Source: Eulemur rufifrons (taxonomy: Eukaryota; Chordata; Mammalia; Primates; Lemuridae). Taken from it: a stretch of DNA of 64,000 nt. Made by a program: the position numbers and the translations under genes. The stretch lies in assembly GCF_041146395.1 (NCBI RefSeq), contig NC_090989.1, positions 245,262,843 through 245,326,842 on the forward strand. Direction: 5' to 3'. Shown piece by piece: positions 24,601 to 36,357 of this stretch (within the stretch, counting starts at the first letter, position 1; each line of letters begins with the position of its first letter). The notes beneath the pieces are model-generated. The model was not told where the DNA came from and ran no database searches. It was given only the letters and a program-made list of their open reading frames with translations.

Positions 24601-24930
24601 TCTTCCCAAGCAATGACTTTCTTATTTTATAATGGTTCTAATAGTGATTGGAAATGTATTGGGACCAATAATTAGTAACTGCTCCAAACATATGAGCACT
24701 AATTAGCTCTAAAAACCAGAAATAAGTTATTTTAAATGATAAAGCCAGCATTAATATTGATCACTATGCTATTTAGTCCTGGTAGTAAAGGTAGACAATT
24801 TGATCAACAGCAATTAGTTTTGGCTTTTTAACACACTGTAATCATCTAGACTCATTTTAGCAAAGTGTTAAATCAACATGTTTCCAATGATTTAGATTAT
24901 TATTTATTTCTTTCATCACCTAAATGAATC
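24600..24930. promoter_or_regulatory. Possible noncoding regulatory stretch (speculative)
   Basis: A repeat-free 330 bp with three homeodomain-type cores: ataattag at about 24668-24675, taattag at about 24700-24706 and caattag at 24811-24817. It also has tgatcaa and 'atgatttagatta'. Such clusters are common in developmental enhancers but also arise by chance in AT-rich DNA. Confidence 0.18.
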
Positions 24931-25599
24931 CTGGCTTAGGCATTTATAATAGTCCAAGCCCTATTGACTGAGTCTTTTATAACATACTGTTGGTTTAGGA
25001 ATTGAACAACGTAAGGGCAAGGTCTCATGATAATGCCACTGACTCAACTCCAAAGCTTTACGAGTTCCCCATGTCTAAGCCCCTTTCAGCTAATCAGCTG
25101 TCATGGTACAGAACCATTCTGATCATTAAAATCTCAATGTAATTCTGGCTCTATCCCAAATCAACTGTAGTCTAAATAGTTTAAATTCAATGTACTATGT
25201 TCATAAACTGAAAGAGGTTAAAACTTTCTGTGAGTCTTTCCTTAGCAAATAGTGAATACAAATTTATGTACAGTTATCATGATATTGCTTCATATCAAAA
25301 CTTTCATATAAATCTTTCCTTTCTCATATGTCATAATAGGCATGTACATAGTATGTACCTACGTTGGTGGAATAAATCAGTTGACAGCTTTCAGCTGATC
25401 GACTCTGTGATTACTTTTTCCAGGAAAGTCTTTGCCCACTTTGTCAACCTGGAAAACATCTGCTTATTATTATAGTCAGGAATCAGCTCTGACAGCTCAT
25501 TTCCTGGGTCATTATCTTGAAGTATCGGCTTAGGGCCAGGAAGCGCCCTAGGTCATACAGGGTATACAAAAATTGGTAAAAACTCCAGTTCTGCTCTTA
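24931..25599. other. Unique DNA, no recognised feature
   Basis: Nothing recognised. Confidence 0.35.
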
Positions 25600-25800
25600 A
25601 GATCACATCAGACTGTCCAAATCTATGTGTGCTTCAGCAAATTACCTATAGTTTCTATGCCTCAGTTTCCTCAGTTTAAATAAAATAGTACCCATCTCAG
25701 AGGATTGTTTTAGGGACTACATAAGAATATATATAAATCATTTTAAAATAGGGTCTAATACATAACAAATGCCCATTAAGTGTTAGATAGCAATAATAAC
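25600..25800 (+). mobile_element. MIR: MIR SINE
   Basis: Forward MIR: 'tcagcaaattacctatag', 'tgcctcagtttcctcagttta', 'ataaaatagtacccatctcag', 'aggattgttttagggactaca' and a degraded end 'aacaaatgcccattaagtgtta'. Confidence 0.82.
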
Positions 25801-27096
25801 ATAATCATAAAGGTAATGTATAAGTATATTTAAGGGAAAATATTAAATGTGCAAAAAGACAAATACAAAGGAATTGCAATGAGGGTTTAAAGATGAGAAA
25901 AGACTATCATAATCAGCAATCAGTAATTAGAAGTTCTATCTCTATGTATGATAATCTGAGCATAATTAGCATTAGTTAATATTAAAAGACTAAATTTCCT
26001 TCTTGAATAAATTTCCCAAAGTGTCTTCTTTAGGTCTCTTATTAAAGCATGCTGGGGTGGGAAAACTCAGTGTTTGGTGAGCAACATTTGCTATTCTTTT
26101 TCTCTAATATGTAAAATAACTTATTCATTATTATAAATAAGGAACTATGCCTATTCCAGCACTATTCTCATCCCACATCACAGCTGAGTAAGATGTATTC
26201 CTTCTTTGTTATACATGAATTTTTCTACATATTGGTGATCAATTTTGGTGTAGATTATTGCAAATAACAAATAATTGGTCAGATCATCAAGTTACATGCA
26301 GATCATGCGCGTATAAATGCAACCAAAGTCAGACATTATTTTTAGCTGCTTGGGTTGAATGACTCCACAAGAGTTCAAAGTGTACACCTGTTTATTCTCA
26401 AAGTTTATTCTGTGAGGAAAAATCCATGTTACTTTTTGACACATAATTTGTTGTTCCTTTCCTCATGCATTTTATTATTATGCAGATATAATTTAGGGAG
26501 GGAAAATTTAAAATAATCATAAAGCCAATACTTTAGATTCAAACTCATGAATTCACTGTCATAGACCTGTACAGTGTATGCTTCAGTACATTTTCTATTC
26601 TGTCCCTGATACTGATCCATGCATCCATTAAAGTCTTTTTTCAGCCTTTACTACATTAAGGTATTTTATTTGGACTGATGTGTGTGCTACATGAGGAAAG
26701 TACTATAAAGCTAAGGAGTCCAATCAAATGGGTTTCCAAAATAAGGACAGATGGCAACTATTAGAGAGTTGAACCACAATGTCCATTCCTAAATTTTGTT
26801 TAATAACTGGTTCAGTTGCAGCAGATGCCTATCTGCTTTAGGAGGTAAATGTAATATATTAAATATTCTGTGTATACTTCCACTATGTATTCATATTGTT
26901 TTTAGGTCTTTTCAGTGAAAAAGCCAGGGCATGTGCACACAATGACTTAAGATTAAACTGCTACAGATTTGGGACAATAAATTTTATTTCTATATTAAAT
27001 TTGTGTCTCCTTTTTCTACATTGATAATCCTGGTTTCCTAAGTTAAAGGTATAATACAATTAAAATTTTCTATGGTTATTAACTTGCTTTATCCAA
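25801..27096. other. Unique AT-rich DNA, no recognised feature
   Basis: Nothing recognised on either strand. Confidence 0.35.
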
Positions 27097-27531
27097 TGTC
27101 ATGAAATTTAATTGTGTCTCCCAAAAGGTGTTGAAGTTCTAACTGCCAATACCTGTAAACATGACGTTATTTGGAAATAGAGTCTTTGGAGATGATCAAG
27201 TTAAGATGAGGTCCTTAGGCTGGGTCCTAATCAACTATGACTACGTCATTATAAAAAGCTGAAATTTGGACACAGACACATAAAATCTTAGAGGTAAGAT
27301 GATGTGAATACACAGGAATAATCCGATCTACAATCCAAAGAAAACCTGGGGCTACCCAGAAGCTAGGAGAGAGGCATGGAACGGAATCTCCTTCGTAACC
27401 CTCAGGAGGAACCAACCATGCTAATATCTTGATTTCAAACTTCTAGCCTCCACAAATGTGAGACAACAATTTTTTTTTAAAGCCACCCAGTTTATGGTAC
27501 TTTGTTATGGCAGCCCTAACAAACTAATACA
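27097..27531 (+). mobile_element. MLT1: MLT1-family MaLR solo LTR
   Basis: Full-length forward LTR. Starts 'tgtcatgaaatttaattgtg', continues 'gttatttggaaatagagtctt', 'atcaagttaagatgaggtcc', 'aaatttggacacagacaca', 'cccagaagctaggagagagg', 'tctagcctccacaaatgtgag' and 'agccacccagtttatggtac', and ends 'aacaaactaataca'. No internal region adjoins. It lies in opposite orientation to the MLT1 copy at 12.2 kb. Confidence 0.9.
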
Positions 27532-27849
27532 TTCTATGATATCAAAAAATGGATTTGAAATTCCAATTTTAATATTAATATTACTATCTCATTTATATGA
27601 TACCTGAAACTAGTTACATTTTTATATACACTCTGCCCATTTTTTCCCCATTTATTAATATTTCATGATTTCTACATCATAAAACATACAGAATTTACAC
27701 ACTATACTCTCTCCATATTTTCATTTAGTCTTTTTAGTCTTAGTTATAAAACTAAGTAAAAATACATAGTTGATACTGATGACCTATTCCTAAATCTATG
27801 TCTTTCTATCATTTTGGTTGTCTGAAGCTGATTATCTAGTAGATTCTTC
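27532..27849. other. AT-rich DNA, no recognised feature
   Basis: Nothing recognised. Confidence 0.3.
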
Positions 27850-28191
27850 AGGTAGAGTTCATTAGGAAAATATCCCCTAATCCATTTCAGTTTCATAATT
27901 CTTTGTTCCTCTTACACTTGAAAATAGATTTTGCTGGATATAAAATAATTGGCTCAAATTTTCTTTCTCTAAGTATTTTAAATGTGTTAGTTCCATATCA
28001 TCTGGAATCAAGTGCTGCTATTGACAAGACAAAAAGTTACCTAATTTTCTTTTTCTTATAAGTTACTTTATATTTTGCCTAGATATCCAAAGGATATTTT
28101 TTCCAGTTATTTTTACTAGTTAATCACCAAAATACTTCTTAATGTTGATTATTCTTGGGCAATGTTCTTAGATATGTGGTATGTTTTGTTT

Positions 28192-28223
<32 letters not shown>

Positions 28224-28399
28224 CATTTGTGGGTGTGCATTTGTGTATATATACTACTCATAGATGATATATTTTAGTTTTTATTATTTCTTGGTTTAGG
28301 TCTTACTCTGATATTTCTATTATGCATATGTTGGACCTTTTTTGCCTATATCTTAAATATTGCCATTTTCTCTACACTTTGTTCCATTTCTCAAAAAAA
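27850..28399. mobile_element. L1: L1M-related fragment, copy A
   Basis: 'tttgctggatataaaataatt', 'agtattttaaatgtgttag', 'ccatatcatctggaatc' and 'attatgcatatgttggac' belong to a common L1-associated sequence ('ctggatataaaattcttgg...attatgcgtatgttgg'). Orientation is not assigned. It contains the TC/TA microsatellite at 28191-28222. Confidence 0.55.
28191..28222. repeat. (TC)10(TA)6 compound microsatellite
   Basis: A TC run (28191-28210) passes directly into TA repeats (28211-28222). Confidence 0.95.
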
Positions 28400-29575
28400 A
28401 ATTAATTTACTCAATATGTGTGAGTTTATGTCAGATATATACCCGATTGTATCATTGAGCCAATACAAACTTGCTTATTATAGCTTTATAGTAAGCTTTA
28501 AGATCAGATAAAATAAGTTGGCATTCATAAATAAGTATCTACAAGAAGGCCTGCTAGGATATTTATTTTAATTATATTGAATCTATAACAATTTAACATC
28601 CTAACAACATTGAGTGTTTTAATCCATGAACATGGTAATTCTCCATTTATTTAGGTCTCCTTTATTTTCTCTCACCAAAATTTTATAGTTTTAAGGCCTT
28701 GTAAATAGTTTTCTAAATTTATTCCTAATTATTTTATTTATTATTCTATTGAAACTGGTATCTTAAAATTTTAATTTTCAGTAATTTGTTGCTTGCATAA
28801 AGAAATACAATTGGACTTTCTATATTGATCTTGTATCCTTTGCTCTTTCTTAATTCTTGTAACTTTTTGGCAAATTTGTTAGGATGTATGCATATATTAT
28901 CACATCATCTGAAAACAAATTTAAATACCTCTTTCTTTCAAAACTGTGTGCCTTTTATTTCTCCCTCCCTCCTCTCCTCTTGCTTTTACCATTTTTTTGT
29001 AGGGGTGGGAAGTTCAGTACAGTGTTTAATGGGAAGAGTGAGAGAATATATACTTATTTATGATCTTAGGAGGAAAGCATTATTCCTTTTTTACTATTAA
29101 GGATGATGTTAGCTGAGGTTTCTGTAGATACTCTTTATCAGGTTGAGGACATTCCCTTCTATTCCTAGTTTGTAGAAGGCTTTCCTCATGATTGGATATT
29201 AAATTTTCAAGTACTTTTTCTGCATTTATTGAGATAAATGTTTTCCTCTTTCATTTAGTATTGATTTATTGTTTAAAATAAAGCTAATCTTTGATGATGA
29301 AGATAAACTTCACTTGAGCATGGTGTGTAATTATATATATATATATATGTGGCTGCAATTTGATAATATTTTGTTAAGGATTTTTAGTATTATGTTTATG
29401 AAAGAAAATGGTCTATGGTTTATTCTCCTTTTATATTTTTATCTATTTTTAGTATTAAGGTAATGCTGTCTTCATAAAATATCTTGGGAATTGTTTTCTC
29501 CTTTTCTATTTATTTGGAAGAGTTTGTGCAGAATTGCTATTATTTTTTATATGTTTGATAGAACTAGGAAATCTA
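28400..29575 (-). mobile_element. L1: Ancient L1 ORF2 remnant, antisense
   Basis: Reads as reverse-complement ORF2 in order: 'ccatgaacatggtaattctcc', 'atttatttaggtctccttta', 'tatattgatcttgtatcc', 'gttagctgaggtttctgtag', 'tcaggttgaggacattccctt', 'ctattcctagtttgtag', 'tttctgcatttattgaga', 'aggtaatgctgtcttcataaa' and 'tttggaagagtttgtgcag'. This covers the reverse transcriptase and downstream part. Broken by many indels. Plus-strand open frames here are antisense artefacts. Confidence 0.85.
29331..29348. repeat. (AT)9 microsatellite
   Basis: Short AT run within the antisense L1. Confidence 0.9.
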
Positions 29576-30340
29576 GAAGAACCCATAGTCCTTCCCCATC
29601 TGAGATTCCAAATACATGCATTTTGGATTCCTTGATCATTTTTCTACTGGTCATTGAGACTGTTTATTTTGCTTTAATTTTCCTCTGTGTTATTCACTTT
29701 GTTTAGTATAATTGCTATATTTTTAAGTACACTGATTTTTCCTTTTGGTATCTAATCTGCTTTAATCTCATGTGGTAATTTTTATAGTAAAATTATATTT
29801 CCATTTCTAAATTCTTTCTTTTATTTTATAGTTTCCATTTTGTTTTTTGCTGCATTCATATTTACTTTAATCTTGACCATATTGATAATATTTATAATTG
29901 TTGTTTTAAAATTCTTGTCTAAAACTCCATCACCTCTATCATTTCTGAGCCATTACTGATATTTCTCCCAGCAAGAGTAACATTTTACTGCCTTTTGGAA
30001 AAACTAATACTTTTGATTAGTCAATATTGATTAATTGAGTTCTAGGCATGGCAAATATTAAACTCATACATTACTGAGTGTGTGAATTTTGTTTTCTACT
30101 TTTACAATGTATTTGGCTTTGTTCTGACAGGCTGTTGAGTTACTTGCAGCTCATCTTCATCATTTTGAGACTTTGTTGCTGAGTTTAGACTATGCTCTAT
30201 CCTAAATCTAGTTTAGTCCTAAAACAGAGCTTGACATTTCTGGGAATCTTTGTCACATATGTTTTACAATCTGTAATTCACAGGAATACTTTGTTACCTA
30301 ACTGTGTTTCAAATGTTTTCCACTCATTGTTGGTCTTAAT
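29576..30340. mobile_element. L1: L1M-related fragment, copy B
   Basis: 'gagattccaaatacatgcat', 'tttggattccttgatcat', 'aattcttgtctaaaactcc', 'cagcaagagtaacattttact' and 'gttgagttacttgcagctc' follow the same L1-associated sequence as copy A, extending further. The two copies flank the antisense ORF2 piece in the same orientation, so at least two elements or a rearrangement are involved. Confidence 0.5.
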
Positions 30341-30529
30341 GTTTGGTTGCTGTGTCCATTTTTACATGGGGATTTGGAGTCATTCAAAATCTATGTTTTT
30401 ACTACCATCATATACCTAGAGTCTTCCAAATCAATACATTTTTTAGAATGAGAGGTGGTGATATTAAAAATTATTCTGCAACAAAAGGTATAAATTGGAA
30501 CTGCTCTAGTCAAACTGAAATGTATGGCC
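30341..30529. other. AT-rich DNA, no recognised feature
   Basis: Nothing recognised. Confidence 0.3.
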
Positions 30530-30690
30530 ATTCTATCTATAGTCTAAGGATAAAATTCACAATCCTTATCTTGGCATGTAATATCCTTAAAGATTTGGTC
30601 CTTGCTTATCTCTGTACTACATTTCCTTCAATCACTGACTCTAATATATTCTATGCATTAGACATAATGACCTACACATAGTTTGCCAAA
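30530..30690 (+). mobile_element. L2: L2 LINE ORF2 fragment
   Basis: 'ataaaattcacaatccttat', 'cttggcatgtaatatcctta', 'aagatttggtccttgctta' and 'tctctgtactacatttcc' match the L2 segment 'aaatccaaactccttagcatggcatacaaggccctt...gacctggcccctgcctacctctcc'. No usable frame remains. Confidence 0.7.
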
Positions 30691-31884
30691 TAAGCACTAT
30701 TTTTTGTTGCTGTTGTTCTTAATTGCACCAAATTAACTAGAAGAATAATAGAAATGTTTTAGTATGAGTCACTGTCACTGAAAGATCTTGGACAAGTTAT
30801 AATATGCTAGTTATGAATCCGAGTCTTTAGCATTGTTGATAGATGTGAGGGGCAGGGAGGGTGTTACAGAGTTACTTTATCATCACTTGGCATTTGGTGG
30901 GGCTTAAGACACTAGACTTTATCCTCTTCAAATTATATGAGATAGTGTATATCTTTAGGCCAAAAGCTGAGCTCATGTGAATTAATGATTTCAGAAGTAG
31001 AAATAGCTTTCTTGTTATATCACTAAACAATTGCTTCAGGTAAGCTAAATTTGTCACTCAACATATTCTGAAAGTAGAAGCTTGTTTGATAGGAGACATG
31101 CTGTCTAATCTCCCAATTTAGATACATAATCAACATATTCCCATTGTGTGGGAGACTTTAATTGTCCAAGAATATAACATTAGTGACTTCCCTTTGACAA
31201 CACCTTAACTATTGCTTAACCTCTGTCTCTCATAGCTTATTCAAAAGGAGGGGACCAAGATGCTGAGCTGAGTTTCAGAGCAGAAAATTGAAATTAGAGC
31301 ATACATTTCTCAGGCCAAACCTACAACTATTGCTGGATTGATTATGACATTTTTGTGCTTCTGTCTACACAAAGTGGCTTTTCTCATCATTGGTCCCTCT
31401 TATTCGATGATGGTACAGAAGTCATAACTTATTTAGAATTGGTTTATTCACATCTAAGACTGGTTTATTACCAAGATAGATATTTCAGTCTTAGTGAAGC
31501 AGATTTTATAAGCACTGAAGGAAAACAAGGAAGCATTTACTAAAAAGAATGAGATTTTATCTACTTTCTTCATTTAGAGAGGACCTTCCAAGCCTCAATA
31601 TGTTAAATTTATTGAAGATTATTTTGCTCTTTCTCAAATAAATGCATTATTTAAGGAATCTATGCTGCCATGTATATACTGCCATGTTTTATGTAAATTC
31701 TATTTCATTTATCTTTAGGATTTTTAACCACTTTCCATCTAGTCTTTCAAATTTTTAATGAAAATTTCTTTTTTATCTACCAAGATTCCAATAATTTTCC
31801 ACCTTCTGTATACCCATACCACTTTTAACATTACATCTATGAACTCTAATTTTATTGTGGTAAAGTGATTTGATCAGATTTTAT
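30691..31884. other. Unique AT-rich DNA, no recognised feature
   Basis: Nothing recognised on either strand. Confidence 0.35.
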
Positions 31885-31985
31885 TTTCTTTCCTGTTAGT
31901 CTCTTCACTCTCTTATGAATAGAGGCTGTACCATATTCATCTTTACATCTTTAATTATAACACAATTTCCAGGCACATAACATTA
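31885..31985 (+). mobile_element. L2: L2 LINE 3' end fragment
   Basis: 'tatgaatagaggctgtacca', 'tattcatctttacatcttt' and 'aatttccaggcacataac' follow the L2 3' UTR order (gggcaggg..., ttatctttgtatccc, gcctggcacata). Confidence 0.55.
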
Positions 31986-32003
31986 TACACACACACACAC
32001 ACA
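31986..32003. repeat. (AC)n microsatellite
   Basis: About eight AC units directly after the L2 end. Confidence 0.93.
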
Positions 32004-32044
32004 TATAATAAATTATTTAATTAATAAAAATAATTAAATTTTAT

Positions 32045-32180
32045 TGGGCACATATTCTATTCTATGAACACTACTAAATTTAGAATAAATTCACAAGTAT
32101 AATTTATTCTACTCCAAGTTGAAGAACTTGGGACCCAGAGAGGTTAAAAAATTGCTTGCCATAATATAGTTGATATGTGG
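32045..32180 (-). mobile_element. MIR: MIR SINE fragment
   Basis: Reverse-complement MIR: 'ttgggcacatattctattc', then 'aagttgaagaacttgggaccc', 'agagaggttaaaaaattgctt'. Confidence 0.65.
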
Positions 32181-32364
32181 CTTTATAATCTTAACAGAGT
32201 TATTTAAGAAATAATATTTCAAGCATATGAAAATCATTTGCCATAGAGGTATGCTTTCTTAGAAAAAGTAAGTAGCAGATTGTATCAATCAGGGTCCATT
32301 CAGGAAAATTGAAACCTTACCAGGTATTTCAACAGAAAGAACTTAATATAGAAAATTGACACGT
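32181..32364. other. AT-rich DNA, no recognised feature
   Basis: Nothing recognised. Confidence 0.3.
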
Positions 32365-32965
32365 ACTTGACTTTATGGAGCTTATAATCACAAATGTGTA
32401 ATTATTATATAAACTACGGTAAATTATATGATGAAAGAATACAGAAAACGTAGAGAGGATATTTATGGAGAACCTGAATAAGTCCAAAGGTCAGAAAGAC
32501 TCCCATAAGGAAGAGACAAATTGGCTGATAGCCGAGCGATGTAGCATTAACTAGGTGAAATGGTGGGAAGAGAATTGGGGCTTCAAGGGAGGAAAAAACA
32601 TGGGGACATTTGAGGAACTACATAAGAGATGATTAGTCTGGAACACGGATAAATAGGGGCATAGAGGCAACATTTGGTCTTGAATGTGAAGAAAGAAGCC
32701 AGATAATTTAGAGAATATAGGTCTTAGCAAAGATTTTATTCTTTATATTAATTGTTGAAGGGCTTTAAGTAGGGAAGTGACATTATTGAAATTGCATTTT
32801 TAAATCCTAACTGACTATTCTTAAAGAATGAACTGGAGGGAGGTAACAGTAGTTGCTGACAGAAGGATTATGAGGCTCTTGCTGTTGTTCGGTAAAGAGA
32901 TAGGGTAGCTTAAACTAAGTTGACGATAATGAAAACAGAAGTAGATGGATTCAAGAGTTTGGGAG
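32365..32965 (-). mobile_element. L2: L2 LINE, antisense ORF2/3' portion
   Basis: Reverse-complement L2: 'tttatggagcttataatcaca', 'actcccataaggaagagaca', 'taggtcttagcaaagatttt', 'aagggctttaagtagggaag', 'tgacattattgaaattgca' and 'agtagatggattcaagagttt'. Highly diverged; no frame. Confidence 0.68.
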
Positions 32966-33249
32966 CAGGTATATTTGCTTAAATTTGTTGGTAGACTAGA
33001 TATGAAGGGTGGGAGGAGGTGAAGGCTTGACTGGAGTCAGAGGAGGGGGAAGAGGAAAAGCAATCATGAGTGTGATCATACCATGGTAGGTTGACACTGT
33101 GTCCTGACTACCACGTGTTCCGGCTGCTCCAAGGAATCTCTTACTGGCAGAAAGTAGGAGTACACGTAAATAGGATGGGTTTGACCCAAACACACTGCCA
33201 TTTTGTGTCTTTTTATGCTTCAGTGGAAAATGTGATGGTCTGCATAATC

Positions 33250-33430
33250 TTCTGATTGTACAGATGCAGTTTTTGGTGGCTAGCCTGCACAATGTCCCCA
33301 AGGATTCTCACTCCCTTGTATCCACACCCTTGTGTAGTCTCTCCCACATGGAATGTGGGCTGCCACCCATGTAGCCAATAGAATGCAGTGAATGTAATGA
33401 GTTTATTCAACTCATCAATAAACATCTAGC
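33250..33430. mobile_element. Ancient repeat fragment (tentative)
   Basis: 'tccacacccttgtgtagtc', 'tctcccacatggaatgtgggc' and 'tagccaatagaatgcagtg' resemble a common mammalian LTR-type sequence ('cctgaatgtgggctgg...acgaatagaatatggcag'). Family unassigned. Confidence 0.4.
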
Positions 33431-33589
33431 ATAGTCCAGGCACACTCAAAGCAATGAAGGGACAATATTGAAATATTCAATGAGTCAGTGAGTGTAGAAG
33501 AAGAAACAGTAACATTTTGTCTTTTATCATGTGACAATTTTAATGAGAATATACACTGCTGAGGAAACATTTAAAATCTGGGTGATCTT

Positions 33590-33675
33590 TAATATGAATG
33601 AATTTGTCATTATTCCTCACCCAGAAAAATGCTTTGTACCTAGTAAATACTCTGTAAATGTTTGTTGAATTAAAT
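33590..33675 (+). mobile_element. L2: L2 LINE 3' tip
   Basis: 'gctttgtacctagtaaatac', 'tctgtaaatgtttgttgaatt' is the L2 3' end ('cacatagtaggtgctcaataaatgtttgttgaatga'). Confidence 0.7.
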
Positions 33676-35445
33676 TGATTTGGCCACAGAGACCTTTTTA
33701 TATTTATCAATTAATCATAAATAGGATAAATTAAAAAGAAAAATTTTATTCTTCGTTGAACATTGGGATTTATATATGGCATTTCATTCACTAACTGACA
33801 TTGAAGCCGTAGCTCCTTAGTCTTTGTAGATGTCTATGACTTTGCACACACATATAGTAAATGGAAGCAGGCCAGTACCTCTGATGTCAGGTTGCTAAGA
33901 GCTCCTTCCTACACCACCACTAATTTTGGAGCTAGTGCAGCAGTTTCTCACATTTGAGCATAGATCATTCCTATCATACATAATGATGTTTGTTTTTCAA
34001 GGACTATTATTTGTTGACAATGATATGACCTTTTCTAAAAAGGACAAGATGATAATGGCAATTAGTATTTGGTGGAAGAATCAATAAAGGTATTATACAC
34101 ATGAATACCACAGGGTTTTAAAAATTTAATTAAAGGATTGCATTAACAAATGAATCATAAATTTCCTACATAGGTAAATTTGAGCATGTTAAATTGGTTT
34201 TCTTATTTATATACAAAACTTAAGGGCTGAATGAAATACTCTGGTCCCGATTTAACTAGTTTGTTCTAACTTGAGGAACTGACATATTTTGTGCCTTGTT
34301 AATATAAAAGTATGCTCCACAGGATAATAAGTATAGAAGCACTAGAAGCCTACAGCCGTGAGGATTTACAAAATGTTAAGTGACTGGAAAAGTGAAGGAA
34401 GTGAAAATCAATGTATCCTGTTTTTAAGAAGTTTTTAATGATCTGCATGAAGAGGTAAAGAGAAATAGAGAAATTTTTGAAATCAAAGGATATATTAAAT
34501 TAGAAATGTTACCAGTGCCAAGAAGGAAAGAGCAATCATATAAAAGTAAAGAGAAAGATTAGACATATGGGGCAAGAAATAACAATATGAGATGAACTTG
34601 AAAAGTGCAAAGTAATGTATAAAAAAATAATGATTTAGTATATAAACCTATTCAGTTGGAAAGAGATAATTAGGAAATTGCAAGAAAGAAAAGATTGGGC
34701 AACACAATGGACAGTAAATTGAATGAGAACAATAAAGTGATATTAACAAACATTGAAAAGGTGTCATTGGCTTGCATATGAAATAATAACTCATAGATTA
34801 TTAAATCATAGCATGCTATTCTGTATACTGTGTGGCACCTTTCTGTATGTGTAGGTAACCATGCCATACTTACGCTGCAATCTCTGTTTGGAGCATGCAG
34901 ATTGTTAGGGAGAAAAGAAAAAAAACAAAAATGATTATTTAGACAAACATTATTTTTTAAAGCATTTTAAGTTTCTGATATACAAATAGCAGAACCCTGA
35001 AATTCATGAGAGTCCTGAGAACTTTTCAAGCATTAGCAAAGCATATAATTTACCCCTAAAATACAGTACAGCAAGGCTTCTACAGAGTTAATTTTTAGGC
35101 TCTAGGACATCATATTTTAACAAGCACCCTAGATTATTTGGATATAAGTAGCTTTCAACCTACACAAGGGCCTAATATTAAATGTGCAATTCTAATTGGA
35201 TATGCTGTACTTTGATCCAACGATAGCAAATAAGAATAATACAGGACCTTCCAGGATAAAGGATTGGCAATTAAATTACATGCAAGTTGAAGGTAAAACT
35301 ACCATGTTATATAATTAAGATATGCCTGAAGGTTTTGGTGTAACTATAAGACAAGAAAAAGGATAGAATGATGGTGTCTCAAGTTGACTTCTAAGTTAGG
35401 ATTTTCCTAATAGTTAAGATAATCTTTGTAAGACAATTCAGCCTT
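33676..35445. other. Unique AT-rich DNA, no recognised feature
   Basis: Nothing recognised on either strand. A short A-rich stretch lies at 34916-34935. Confidence 0.35.
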
Positions 35446-35450
35446 TAGGT

Positions 35451-35474
35451 TTTTTTTGTTTTTTTTTTTTTTTA
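35451..35474. repeat. Interrupted poly-T tract
   Basis: Two T runs separated by one G. No adjoining retrotransposon body was recognised. Confidence 0.9.
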
Positions 35475-36220
35475 CTTTTTTAACTGAAAAGCAAAAATCT
35501 TTCATAATTTAGGAAACCATCTTTCTTTGGCAGAACAAGAAACAACTATGGTTCTAAAAATTGACTTTTAGGGTTTCATCAACTATAAAACCAAACATTC
35601 TGACTTATCATTATTATTGTTACAGTGCATAAACAAATCAACAGATAGTTTTCATTGCATTGACTGTTTATGTTAAAAAAAATGTGCCTAATAGGTACTT
35701 GTATAAATGCCTCCATGTTTTGTGGCTACTCCAGTGGAAATGTTTCTACTATTAAAGAATAAGGGATGAGTTAGCATTGCTTTCTGTATTCCCTGCCTAG
35801 CATCTGAACATCAGATATAAATCTGCTCTAACTTTGGGACTCAGTGGTAATGAATAAGCTATTAACTACACTGCAGCAATGTATACTCTCAATAATTCTG
35901 CAGCATGGGTGATTAAATTACAGTTCCAACCCTGCAAAAGAAGCCAACCAAAGTAGCAAAAAAATAACATAAAATTAAATAAAAATCTCACTTTGCTTAT
36001 AGTTCTGTTTCAGGGAATGCTTTCATATCAACAATGTCTTAGTGCTGCCCTTTCATCTTCTAGAAATTATCCTACGTGATGATTTCTATTAGTTTATTTT
36101 TTTTTTAATTTTTGTCCAAAGATGGCACCAGCAGAAAGTGAAACATTTCCAACCTGCTATTTCAGCTCACTGTAAGTTTGGTGTGTAAGTTTAGGTCTTT
36201 TTCATTGTTCTTCTCATAGG
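35475..36220. other. Unique DNA, no recognised feature
   Basis: Nothing recognised. Confidence 0.35.
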
Positions 36221-36357
36221 GCAGGTGGCCTTATTGCCAGCCAAGTAGCCAAAATCAGAAGCAGGATACCAGGGCATTTGTGCTGACATAAGCTATGCTA
36301 CCCCGCGTCATCTGGAAGAGGAGAGATGGAGGGGCAGGTCCAGGTCCTTCAGGAAGA
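36221..36357 (+). other. Exon-like segment, noncoding (speculative)
   Basis: A pyrimidine-rich stretch ending 'ttgttcttctcatag' (to 36220) precedes 137 nt of locally higher GC content. A donor-like 'gaagag|gtaaaag' follows at 36358. No frame is open throughout, so at best it would be a noncoding RNA exon. Matching splice-like signals arise often by chance. Confidence 0.12.

Noticed and set aside
25620..25650. U6-like 'gtgtgcttcagca'
   Set aside because: It is part of a MIR. The rest of U6 is absent.
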